64,000 bases of DNA from Rhodoferax antarcticus ANT.BR (GTDB taxonomy: Bacteria > Pseudomonadota > Gammaproteobacteria > Burkholderiales > Burkholderiaceae_C). Position 1 is the stretch's first letter; every line of letters starts with the position of its first letter. Where the stretch lies: the NCBI RefSeq assembly GCF_001938565.1, contig NZ_MSYM01000016.1:101467-165466 (forward strand), in the 5' to 3' direction. Under the pieces are notes generated by a model. It was given only the letters and a program-made list of their open reading frames with translations, ran no database searches and had not been told where the DNA came from. A program made the position numbers and the translations under genes. This document shows, piece by piece, positions 9,117-16,612 of the stretch.

Positions 9117-9161
9117 ATGGGGTGCAAGGGGTCGAAGGTTCGAATCCTTTCACACCGACCA
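9117..9161 (+). other. attR: 3' part of tRNA-Pro(GGG)
   Basis: The stretch matches the tRNA-Pro(GGG) gene from the anticodon loop (ATGGGGT, 9117-9123) to the CCA end (9159-9161). The 3' anticodon-stem strand GCAAG, the T-arm with TTCGAAT loop, the 3' acceptor strand CACACCG and discriminator A are all in place. The bases before 9117 do not form the 5' anticodon stem or D-arm, so this is a 3' fragment. It marks the right boundary of the integrated element. The identity begins at the anticodon loop, a crossover point known for many tRNA-targeting integrases. Confidence 0.85.
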
Positions 9162-9169
9162 TATGAATC

Positions 9170-9209
9170 AAGGACTTAGCTTCGAAAGGGGCTAGGTCCT
9201 TTCTTCTTT
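9170..9209 (+). terminator. Rho-independent terminator after tRNA fragment
   Basis: An 11-bp stem, AAGGACTTAGC with GCTAGGTCCTT, closes on a 10-base loop and is followed by a T-rich tract. It lies 8 bases after the tRNA 3' end and would terminate the tRNA transcript. It is therefore probably original chromosomal sequence to the right of the insertion. Confidence 0.75.
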
Positions 9210-9395
9210 CTGGCGCGGCTTTGTCAAATTGCCCCCACCATTGCCCCCACTACTACAAAAGCTGGTGGTTATCTATCTAAATTGCCTGCACTCAAATCGG
9301 TCATCGACTCGCTGTAATTTGAACGCCCTGGGTTGTCGTTGGAGTGCTGTGGCGGAATCTAACGTGCGAAAATCGATCCCCCGTTCGGAGAAATC

Positions 9396-10232
9396 ATGGT
9401 CACAAATAAAAGTTTGACGGTTAAGGGCGTTGAGGTAAATCTCACATCAAAGGACGATGAGGACTACATCAACCTTACCGACATGACCAAAAGTTTCAAT
9501 GGCGCTGACCAACTTATCAAAAATTGATTGCAAAACAAGAACACCGTCGATTTTTTGGGTGTTTGGGAGCAATTGAACAATCCTGGTTTTAATCTGGTGG
9601 AATTCCACCTAATTAAAAATGAAGCCGGTTTGAACCGGTTTGTGATGTCAGCCAAGCAGTGGACAGAGCGGACCAAGGGAATCGGCCTGCTTGCGCGTGC
9701 TGGGCGCGATGGGGGCACCTTCGCTCATAAAGACATTGCCTTTGAATTCGGATCCTGGCTGAGCCCTGAGTTCAAGCTGTACCTGATCAAGGAAGTCCAG
9801 CGCTTCAAAGAGCAAGAGGCGCTTTCCGGCGGAATTGAATAGAGCATCCGCCGCTCGCTGGCAAAAGTTCAGTACAGGGTTCATACAGACGCAGTCAAGG
9901 AACATTTGATCCCGGCATAACTTACCGGGGCACAAGTGGGATTTGTGTATGCCAGCGAGGCGGACATTTTGAACAAAGCGCTGTTTGGGTTGACCGCTAA
10001 GGAGTGGCGCAGAGCCAACCCTGATGCTGAGGGCAATATTCGTGACAACGCATCTAGGGAACAACTGGTTGTGATGTCTAGCCTGGAAAGCCAGAACGCA
10101 TTGTTAATCCAGTAAAAAATGAACCAGAGCGATAGGCTTGTGATGTTGAACACGCTGGCCAGAAGTCAGCTCACATCTTTGTTGTCGAATCCAAGTATCA
10201 AGAGTTTGGAAAACAAGCCACTGCTTATTTAG
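9396..10232 (+). pseudogene. KilA-N domain protein, four in-frame stops
   Basis: Starting at ATG 9396, after a GGAGAAATC ribosome-binding stretch, the frame encodes a 278-codon KilA-N family protein. It reads YINLTDMTKSFNGADQLIKN, then NTVDFLGVWEQLNNPGF, later WLSPEFKLYLIKEVQRFKEQ, HTDAVKEHLIP and YASEADILNKALFG. It is interrupted by TGA at 9525-9527 (where Trp is expected), TAG at 9840-9842, TAA at 9918-9920 and TAA at 10113-10115, and ends with TAG at 10230-10232. No frameshift is needed, so decay was by nonsense substitution only. KilA-N proteins are DNA-binding products of phages and mobile elements. This one lies outside the tRNA-bounded element. Confidence 0.85.
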
Positions 10233-10245
10233 CTAAAAATGAAAG

Positions 10246-10271
10246 GTAACCCGGCGTTTACGCCGGGTTAC
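10246..10271. other. Perfect 11-bp hairpin
   Basis: GTAACCCGGCG and CGCCGGGTTAC form a perfect 11-bp stem with a TTTA loop, 14 bases after the KilA-N frame ends. There is no long T tract on either side, so it is a weak candidate terminator. The 323 bases between 10233 and 10555 hold only this hairpin and the repeat copy that follows. Confidence 0.5.
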
Positions 10272-10276
10272 ATGCA

Positions 10277-10331
10277 TTTTATGCCTCTAGCCCTTATAGA
10301 GCATGCGCAAGCAGCTATCAAGTAGATAGCG
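10277..10331 (+). repeat. Interspersed repeat copy 1
   Basis: The copy carries the family core CCTCTAGCCCTTATAG, then GCGCAAGCAGCTATCA and a short inverted GATAGC. It is intergenic and oriented forward. It is very similar to copy 2 at 11971-12028, which flanks the next gene pair on its other side. Confidence 0.85.
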
Positions 10332-10555
10332 TAACAATCACCAAAACCAAGCCCAACAGCACCACCAACAACCCGCCGGCGTCAGGCGGCGTGTCTTCGC
10401 GCTTTGAATTGCTGGTTCCACCAGTAGCCGTTCACATTTATTTGACTTGAACGCGTCCACACTGTCCAATAAAGACCGACGGCGCTCCAGCATCCCTATA
10501 ATTTCTGGCTTCGTGCTTCACTTTTAACATTCCAGTCTTAGCGATCAACCCATTC

Positions 10556-11620
10556 ATGACCAACCCTGCCGGGAAAACTGCGTTCAGCCTGCATATTGAA
10601 ACCGGAACCGAAAACGGTGACGCTGTTCCAGCCGTAGTGCTCGCGCAGATTCTTACCAGCGCACAGCGCAGTTTCGAATTGATTGGGGTTCACGTCGAGG
10701 GGCGCACAGTTCAACAGCGCGCACGCATTTCCGCTGCAACTCGTAGCCGCTTTCAATTGGTGTGTCGTCTGCCCGTGCCTGGCTGCTATGCGGTTCCCAT
10801 TGAATTGGGTGGCAAAGACCTACTGGCAGAACACATCACAGCTGCCATGGACGTGTTCAAAAAGATCATCGGCGGCATCACCAAACGGGATTCCGAGGCC
10901 ATCAATAAGGCCATGCCTGATGTGAGCTTGCGCCATCGGCTGTTGGAGGCAATTCGCGGAATGACACCTCGCGCTGATGCCAAATGGTCGTTGAAATTGT
11001 GGGATGCTGGAAATACTGAATTCGGTGAACTCAACACCGAAAGTGAGGCAACCATCAGGGCAGCTATTGTTCCTGCTGATGAACAGGCTGAATCCCAGGT
11101 TGTGACCGGCTACCTCACCAATATCAACTTTACCAACCGTGTCGTCACCATCATTTACCCGCCTACCAAGCGCGAGATGGAATGTGTCTACGACGAAACC
11201 ATTGAAGATCTGCTGATTGAAAACCGGCGCGACTTGATCCAGGTCACCGGTTTGATCGTTCTGGATGATGCAGGCGCGCCAAGAAAGATCACCAACGTCA
11301 ACGACATCAGAGAACTCGACTTGTCCCCGTTATTGATCGACACGGTCAAGGTGGGCAAATTGGTACTCAAGGCCAAAGAGAGCATCACCTTGGAGCCCGT
11401 CACCGACGAAACGAAGCAACTCATTTGCGTCGCACACACTGAATTGGGTATCGACGCATTTGCCCGCACACGCGATGCGTTGGTCAGCGAATTGAGCGAA
11501 CAAATCGGGATGCTCTGGCAAGAATATGCCCTTGCTGACAATGATTCGCTTGACGGCATGGCCATCAAAATGAAACAAGCCTTACTGGCCGCGTTCAGCG
11601 AGGTTGCCCATGGTGCGTAA
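10556..11620 (+). CDS. Hypothetical protein upstream of HicA-like gene
   Basis: A 354-residue protein I do not recognise. It has no signal peptide or membrane span. The N-terminal 130 residues look alpha/beta (AFSLHIETGTENGDAVPAVV), and the middle has beta-rich stretches (VVTGYLTNINFTNRVVTIIY, LIQVTGLIVLDD). The C-terminus is helical. Its 3' end overlaps the start of the HicA-like gene by 11 bases, so the two form a translationally coupled unit. The unit is framed by two nearly identical repeat copies and lies in a zone of mobile-element remnants. An antitoxin or partner role for the neighbour is conceivable but not shown. Confidence 0.7.
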   Translation: MTNPAGKTAFSLHIETGTENGDAVPAVVLAQILTSAQRSFELIGVHVEGRTVQQRARISAATRSRFQLVCRLPVPGCYAVPIELGGKDLLAEHITAAMDVFKKIIGGITKRDSEAINKAMPDVSLRHRLLEAIRGMTPRADAKWSLKLWDAGNTEFGELNTESEATIRAAIVPADEQAESQVVTGYLTNINFTNRVVTIIYPPTKREMECVYDETIEDLLIENRRDLIQVTGLIVLDDAGAPRKITNVNDIRELDLSPLLIDTVKVGKLVLKAKESITLEPVTDETKQLICVAHTELGIDAFARTRDALVSELSEQIGMLWQEYALADNDSLDGMAIKMKQALLAAFSEVAHGA

Positions 11621-11909
11621 GCCCGGTGACGTGGAAAGGAGCCTGACGAAAAAGGGCTTTCAACGCAAAGAAGGCGACCACAGCTATTTCTATTACTTCA
11701 CCAAGGCTGGCAAGAAAACCAGCGTGTTCACCAAGACCAGCCATGGATGCAAAGAACTTGATGACAGCCTGCTCGGCATGATGGCTGGGCAATGCAAGTT
11801 GAGCCGTCTGAACTTTGACCTATTGATTGAATGCCCGTTGGACCGTGACACCTATGAACGCAAGCTCGTAGAAGGTGGCGCTATTGAGGCGCAAACACCG
11901 TCAAAGTAA
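11610..11909 (+). CDS. HicA-like (YcfA fold) protein
   Basis: A 99-residue basic protein from ATG 11610. It begins MVRKPGDVERSLTKKGFQRK, followed by EGDHSYFYYF and KTSVFTKTSHGCKELDD. This is the double-stranded-RNA-binding-like layout of HicA/YcfA proteins, with the His of DHSYF in the usual catalytic position. HicA toxins cleave mRNA and normally pair with a small HicB antitoxin. Here the partner is an unrelated 354-residue protein whose gene overlaps by 11 bases. A long C-terminal tail follows the HicA core. It may be a toxin, an adaptor, or a repurposed RNA-binding module. Confidence 0.7.
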   Translation: MVRKPGDVERSLTKKGFQRKEGDHSYFYYFTKAGKKTSVFTKTSHGCKELDDSLLGMMAGQCKLSRLNFDLLIECPLDRDTYERKLVEGGAIEAQTPSK

Positions 11910-11970
11910 TTGAATGCAATGGCCCGTTGCCAAAGGCTCAGGGTGCATGTGAAAACCTACCTGTTTACAA

Positions 11971-12028
11971 GCCTTTTAAGCCTCTAGCCCTTATAGAACA
12001 TGCGCAAGAAGCTATAAATAACATAGCA
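11971..12028 (+). repeat. Interspersed repeat copy 2
   Basis: The core CCTCTAGCCCTTATAG is followed by CATGCGCAAGAAGCTATA and a short ATAGC. It differs from copy 1 at few positions and has the same orientation. Together they bracket the 10556-11909 gene pair. Confidence 0.85.
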
Positions 12029-12088
12029 ATTCTGAGCAATGAAAACGCCTGGTGAACCTGAAGCCTCAAGCCGTGCCAGGCATCCGCA

Positions 12089-13076
12089 TCAGGCGTTGAC
12101 GATGTCAAACACCAAATCAAGCCCGGCATCGCTATCCACTTTCAGCACCTTCTTGCGCGTCGCTGCATCAATCAAATCCAGCCGCCTGATGTCTTTGCCC
12201 ACTATCCGGATCATCTCAATGCGCCCGAAGGCCATCGCGTGTTTGGCGGCAAACTGCGCCAGACCCTTAGCCTTGGCGTAGTTGTCCGACAGCGCCGGTG
12301 AGTGCGGCTCAAGAATGTCCACGATGTGGTTATCACCATCCTTGCGCACCACCAAAAAGTCAGGGTACATCGGCCGCGCTTCGCCACCCAGTTCATACGG
12401 CAACGCAAGCGCCCACGGCTTGCGTGGCACATTGCGCAGCCAGCCAACAAAATCCGACCGCGCCATTTCTTCCTCAATAACCGGCTGTTCCCAGGTATTT
12501 AGCACAGCCACAAAATGCCCATTGGCATCCAGATACAAGTGTTTGTCGTAGCGCTTGAAAGCCGGGTCTTTCGCGTCCACTGCGGCCATGATTTCAGCCG
12601 GTGGCAAAAATGAAAGCGGTTCGAGGTCTTTCGCCACTTCCAGCGCCATCCACGTTTTCTCGTCTTGCAGCATCAGGAACAGTTCAAGCCTTGATCGGCT
12701 GGGCATTTCATCTGCCTCGTCTTGGTCGTAGTGCATCTGCCAGTAGTCCAGATGCAGACCTTCGCCCAAGCGCTGCCCGGCTCGGTTGAACAGGTCGTCA
12801 ATGCTCTTTTCGTCCAATGGCACGGTGAGGGTCTGCTCCTGAATTTCCTTGCATGTGCCTTGCTCAACAATCACCACGTTCAGCGTGATCTGGCCGGAGC
12901 CCTATAACTTCGCATCAAAGTTCGGATCGTCTTTTTTTAGTCGGGCAAGTTCTGCATCCAGCGTGTCAATCACCAGTTTTTTGGAGCCGTCCCACGCGGC
13001 CATGTCCACCTCGTGCATGGTGGTCAGCAGGCGCGACAGCGCCATCAAGCGGCGTGTGTTGGACACCTTGCGCACG
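12089..13076 (-). pseudogene. C-terminal remnant of type III-like restriction/helicase protein
   Basis: The open part encodes about 260 residues with YPDFLVVRKDGDNHIVDILE followed by KAKGLAQFAAKHA, resembling the nuclease end of type III restriction (Res-like) helicases. Upstream in the same frame it reads RKVSNTRRLMALSRLLT and ELARLKKDDPNFDAKL, then a TAG at about 12901-12903 before GSGQITLNVVIVEQG. The helicase core is absent. The fragment stops at about 13076, where the thiD remnant begins on the other strand. It is therefore 5'-truncated and carries a nonsense codon. The match to the Res family is by pattern and moderately sure. Confidence 0.7.
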
Positions 13077-13419
13077 CGCGGTGCTGGTCAAAGGCGGCCA
13101 TTTGCCGGGCGATGAGGTGGTGGACTTGCTGCTGGCAACCGACGCCGAGCCCCTGTGGATGCAAGCCCCGCGCATCCAAAGCGCCAACACCCACGGCACC
13201 GGTTGCACCTTGTCAAGTGCCATTGCCGCGCACCTGGCGCTGGGGCTGACGCTGGCCGAGGCGGTACAGCAGGCGCGCTCTTTTGTGCGATCAGCCTTGC
13301 TGGCCGGGGCATCCGTGAAAACCGGACAGGGAAGTGGGCCGTTGAATCACGGGTTTGCGCCGGTGGTGATGCGGGTTAAGCCGTGTCTTGAGCGCATGTC
13401 GTTGCTTGGCGCGATGTGA
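13077..13419 (+). pseudogene. thiD: thiD 3' remnant (HMP-P kinase C-terminus)
   Basis: The frame encodes the last ~110 residues of hydroxymethylpyrimidine (phosphate) kinase. It starts at ARAVLVKGGHLPGDEVVDLL, continues to the signature NTHGTGCTLSSAIAAHLA with its catalytic GTGC, and ends after GQGSGPLNHGF. The N-terminal ~60% is missing; upstream DNA belongs to the restriction-gene remnant on the opposite strand, so the break lies at about 13070-13080. ThiD phosphorylates HMP for thiamine synthesis. The rest of the pathway sits 2 kb to the right, so an intact thiD probably exists elsewhere in the genome, but this is inference. Confidence 0.85.
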
Positions 13420-13559
13420 TAAATGCTTGGCGTAATCAGCCGATGACGTGTGTTTCGCAACCCTGTATATATCGGCGGTCACCGTGCGGGAATTGAAAAT
13501 TGGTGGGTTGCTGGCTGGGCGCCGCAATCCACCAAATGCAGAAGTTTTACTGCTGAATG

Positions 13560-14222
13560 TTAGTTTTTAACGTAATTCGGTGAACGTGGTCCGAATAACA
13601 TTCCATTCGGGATACCCGCTGAAAGCAAACGAGTAGTAGTGATACCTGCGGTTACGTGACTCTGATCAAACACAGTCCCAATCACTTGATTCACTAATGC
13701 TGAGATTAGCATTCCAGCCAAACCACCCTGTTGATTTTTTCCCTCTTCACTTGAAGCGGATGCATTACCATTCCACAATTGCTTACCGGTTTTTAAATCT
13801 ATCAACTTCGCATCAGCAGTTACCACTGATGCGCTGCTCAGAACAGCGTATACTTGCCCATATTTCGAGACGGTGATATAAAGTGCGGAATCTGCACCAA
13901 AGATAAGTCGTAACTTTTCTGGTGAGGTCGCATGCATATCAGACGGCTGCGAAATTCCATTTTCTTTGAAGGCTTCGTCCACTAACGTTACTGGCATGAC
14001 ATAGAAGCCTGCTTCTGAGAGCGGTCTGGTTGCGTATGATAAGACGCTATAAGATGCTTGCACTTCTGGTGAATTATTTACCGGCGGCAGTACCAAAATT
14101 GAATGAGGATTACTTTCCTTGAAGGCAGAGTAGTCAAAAGGCGCTTTCGTCGACGCGCATCCGGTCGCTGTAAGGACGATGATAACTGTGGCAGTAATTT
14201 TTAAGCGTTGTAGCCAGCTCAT
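13560..14222 (-). CDS. DUF799 (GNA1162-like) lipoprotein
   Basis: A 220-residue lipoprotein with a signal segment ending in the lipobox TATGCAS. The body carries NPHSILVLPPVNNSPEVQAS and FGADSALYITVSKYGQ, which I recognise as DUF799, the family of Neisseria GNA1162. These proteins have a TolB-like alpha/beta fold and sit in the periplasm at the outer membrane. It is the last of three overlapping or closely spaced lipoprotein genes and overlaps the DUF4810 gene by 4 bases. The same trio occurs in Neisseria. Function is unproven. The operon is clearly more AT-rich than its neighbours. Confidence 0.85.
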   Translation of the reverse strand: MSWLQRLKITATVIIVLTATGCASTKAPFDYSAFKESNPHSILVLPPVNNSPEVQASYSVLSYATRPLSEAGFYVMPVTLVDEAFKENGISQPSDMHATSPEKLRLIFGADSALYITVSKYGQVYAVLSSASVVTADAKLIDLKTGKQLWNGNASASSEEGKNQQGGLAGMLISALVNQVIGTVFDQSHVTAGITTTRLLSAGIPNGMLFGPRSPNYVKN

Positions 14223-14587
14223 TTCACTTCCTTTTTCTTAAAGTTCCGCAACAAAAAATCGACGAAGGTCTCGGACTCTGGAAACTGATTCTTTTCAGCT
14301 ACCATTTGTTGCGCAAACAGATCTAGGTCGCCCTGTTGACCATAAAGTAATCCCAAATGCGCGTTGTATCCAGGAGGAGGTTTTCCACCGCTAGCACGAA
14401 TTTTTTTTAAATCTTCTTCCATACGTTGAGTTTGTTCGGTGGCGCTCACTTTATCACCTCGAAAATATGCGTCCACGTTGGTTTGGTAACCTTCCCACTG
14501 ATATATGGTTGATGGCTTGGTTGCACAGCCACTCTGCAGACCAATTGCCAACAAAAAAGTTACAATGCTGAGTTTGTTTCTAAACAT
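14219..14587 (-). CDS. DUF4810 lipoprotein
   Basis: A 122-residue protein with a signal peptide and lipobox LQSGCAT. The mature part begins KPSTIYQWEGYQTNVDAYFR and ends in a charged helix (FVDFLLRNFKKKEVK). The YQWEGYQ motif and size fit DUF4810. It has a TPR-like feel (YNAHLGLLYGQQGDLDLFAQ). It sits between the CsgG-like and DUF799 genes. The three products probably act together at the outer membrane. Confidence 0.8.
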   Translation of the reverse strand: MFRNKLSIVTFLLAIGLQSGCATKPSTIYQWEGYQTNVDAYFRGDKVSATEQTQRMEEDLKKIRASGGKPPPGYNAHLGLLYGQQGDLDLFAQQMVAEKNQFPESETFVDFLLRNFKKKEVK

Positions 14588-14602
14588 ATATATTTTTTTA
14601 TG

Positions 14603-15277
14603 TCAAAGAGATGGTTTCCATGCGCCACTGTCTATGCCGGTGACCAAACTATTGACTGCTTCGCGAATCGCGAGATCTAAAACTTTTCCATTGAGAGTCG
14701 AGTCATAGCCAGCAGTTCCTCCAAAACCGATGACTTCACGCTCGGAGAGACTATATTCGCCAGCACCTTGAGTTGAATAAACTACTTCAGAAGTTAACGT
14801 ATTTACAATATTGAGATTTACTTTGGCGTAAGCAATTTGGGTTTTTCCACGTCCGAGGATTCCAAATAGCTGTTTGTCGCCAACATCCTTACGTCCAAAT
14901 TCTGAAACATCACCCGTGATTACAAAGTCTGCGCCTTTGAGTGTTTGTGCCTTTTTCTGTAGTCCTGCTTCTTCTTTAATTTCGGTCATCACTGTGCGGT
15001 CTAACACGCTAAAGCGGCGACTTTGCTGCAAATGAGTGACTAAAACAGTTGCAGCTTGACTTCCTAAGCGGTCAACGCTGTCAGAAAATACACCCCGCAT
15101 AAACGAAGATCGATTGTCAAACTTACCAACTGAAATTGGGACGCGTGCACCGGTATAAGTTTGACCCGCGGATTCAACTTTTTGAATTGCCAGAGACCGT
15201 GATTCTTCTTGGTGAGCACACCCGTAAAACGATAGGCAGACTACCGCGCTGCACGCCAGAAAAACATATCTTTTCAT
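14603..15277 (-). CDS. CsgG/HfaB-like lipoprotein
   Basis: A 224-residue lipoprotein with lipobox SFYGCAH. The middle contains VDRLGSQAATVLVTHLQQ followed by FSVLDRTVMTEIKEE and GADFVITGDVSEFG, the pattern of the CsgG/HfaB fold. CsgG itself is an outer-membrane secretion channel, but many relatives are accessory lipoproteins. It is the first gene of the three-gene operon. The upstream 270 bases (15278-15549) are AT-rich, with no element I can name. Confidence 0.8.
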   Translation of the reverse strand: MKRYVFLACSAVVCLSFYGCAHQEESRSLAIQKVESAGQTYTGARVPISVGKFDNRSSFMRGVFSDSVDRLGSQAATVLVTHLQQSRRFSVLDRTVMTEIKEEAGLQKKAQTLKGADFVITGDVSEFGRKDVGDKQLFGILGRGKTQIAYAKVNLNIVNTLTSEVVYSTQGAGEYSLSEREVIGFGGTAGYDSTLNGKVLDLAIREAVNSLVTGIDSGAWKPSL

Positions 15278-15549
15278 TAAATTTCACTCCTTAAAATAAC
15301 TACTTGGCGAAACGATTCCATGAAAAATTTTCACCAAGTCCGTTGTGCGATGGCTTTGCATATATTTACATAACCTGCTTGCATCTAAAACAGGTTCGCC
15401 AGCGTTTTGTCAAACACATTTTTCCGTGTTTGATATTCGACTTCGAATGTAACCGGGCTCAACTGCATAACTGATTTTTTCCACTTTTGGTAACGTGCTA
15501 GATGAGCAATGTCTGATGCAGGTCAATAGCCGCTCGGCGCCATAGCGTG

Positions 15550-16527
15550 TTACGTGGGGAAGCAGTCACATGCCTTAGCCATGACCTGTGCTGCAAAAGC
15601 GTCAAGAAACTCAGCTGTTGCAAGCTGCGGTTGCGCGGCAGCCACCAGCGCCCGCACCACGCCAACTGAGCCAACCCCACGCGCCAGCACCTCAGGCATG
15701 CGCGCCAAATCAATGCCTCCAATGGCAACGGTCGAGTAGTTGCGCAGCAACTGCGCATACACCTTCAGCCGTGCAAGACCCTGTGGCGGGGTGACCATAC
15801 GTTTGAGTGTGGTGGCGAACACCGCGCCCATGGCGATGTAACTGGGGCTCAAATGGTCGGCGCGCAGCATCTCTGCATAGCCGTGGCTGCTTAGGCCCAA
15901 GCGCAGCCCGGCCGCGCGGATGGCATCTAAGTCTGCGCTGTCAAGGTCTTCCTGGCCCAAATGCACGCCGTAGGCACCCGCGTCGATGGCGGTTTGCCAA
16001 TGGTCGTTGATGAACAGCAGCGCATCGGTGCCGCGCACGGCCTCTACCGCAGCACGCACTTCCTGGACGATGGCGTGCGCATCGTCTGACTTGAAGCGCA
16101 GTTGCACCGTGGGCACACCGGCACGCGCCATGCGCCCCACCCAGGCAGCATCCGGCAGCACGGTATACAAACCAAGCTGGTGGGGGCAGATGGCAAACGC
16201 ATCGGTGCGCGGCAAGGGGCGCAGACCAAAGTCTTGCGGCTCGGTGGGCCAGGTTTGGGCATCAAAGTAGCCCGTACGCAGAGACTGCGCTTGCCAGGCT
16301 TGGGCGATGCAGTCAGCATCCGCATCGATGAAATCCAGCGCCATGCAGGCCATTTTGGCGGCCTGATAGATATCGTCGGCTGTCTCAGTTTCAATAGCTA
16401 CAGGCGCTTTATCTATAAGGGCTAGAGGCCTAAAAAGCTCATAATCTTGATGGCTTTCAAGCGCCAGCGCGGTGTGGGCGCTGACGATGGCTTGTGCCCG
16501 GCTTGCCAGGTCTGTCACGATGTTCAT
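15550..16527 (-). CDS. thiE: Thiamine-phosphate synthase with N-terminal extension
   Basis: ThiE condenses HMP-pyrophosphate with thiazole phosphate. The synthase domain occupies the C-terminal ~205 residues: VPTVQLRFK, LFINDHW, GVHLGQED, a phosphate-binding ATTLKRM and VAIGGID, all in the right order. I chose ATG 16527 (MNIVTDLASRAQ); the frame stays open upstream but overlaps thiG. This leaves about 120 residues before the synthase domain, longer than the usual ThiE. Part of that extension (16390-16438) is a copy of the interspersed repeat read in frame (PLALIDKAPVAI). It is the last gene of the riboswitch-controlled operon, 85 bases after thiG. Confidence 0.9.
   Translation of the reverse strand: MNIVTDLASRAQAIVSAHTALALESHQDYELFRPLALIDKAPVAIETETADDIYQAAKMACMALDFIDADADCIAQAWQAQSLRTGYFDAQTWPTEPQDFGLRPLPRTDAFAICPHQLGLYTVLPDAAWVGRMARAGVPTVQLRFKSDDAHAIVQEVRAAVEAVRGTDALLFINDHWQTAIDAGAYGVHLGQEDLDSADLDAIRAAGLRLGLSSHGYAEMLRADHLSPSYIAMGAVFATTLKRMVTPPQGLARLKVYAQLLRNYSTVAIGGIDLARMPEVLARGVGSVGVVRALVAAAQPQLATAEFLDAFAAQVMAKACDCFPT
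16390..16438 (-). repeat. Interspersed repeat copy 3, inside thiE
   Basis: On the minus strand it reads CCTCTAGCCCTTATAGATAA then GCGCCTGTAGCTATTG. It is translated in the one open forward frame as PLALIDKAPVAIET within the N-terminal extension of ThiE. Confidence 0.85.
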
Positions 16528-16612
16528 GGTGGGTGGTGTGCTGAAGTGGTGTGGTGAGTATGCGAAGGTTGAGGTTTGGTGATCGTTTAGTACCACTGGC
16601 GCAGCGGCCTTG

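Larger units (their letters stand above)
1..9161. mobile_element. PICI-like integrative element, right end
   Basis: The segment runs from the window edge to a partial tRNA-Pro(GGG) copy at its right end. From the att site inward it holds a tyrosine integrase, an unknown gene, an AlpA-type regulator, a primase/SF3 helicase and, on the other strand, a lone small terminase subunit. A helicase and a DUF4391 gene follow as cargo. Integrase, AlpA, primase-rep and TerS without capsid or tail genes is the gene set described for phage-inducible chromosomal islands of Gram-negative bacteria. That comparison is from family knowledge. The left end and the intact tRNA must lie outside the window. A P4-type satellite or an integrative plasmid remnant are alternatives. 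Confidence 0.65.

Noticed and set aside
9162..9395. A second integrase remnant after the tRNA fragment
   Set aside because: A short open stretch ends in a stop near 9317, but the residues match no recombinase motif I know.
10246..10271. Terminator of the KilA-N gene
   Set aside because: The stem is strong but has no T tract, so I kept it only as a hairpin.
13054..13419. A complete small gene starting at 13054
   Set aside because: The first ~9 residues come from the antisense of the restriction remnant; the rest is only the C-terminus of ThiD.
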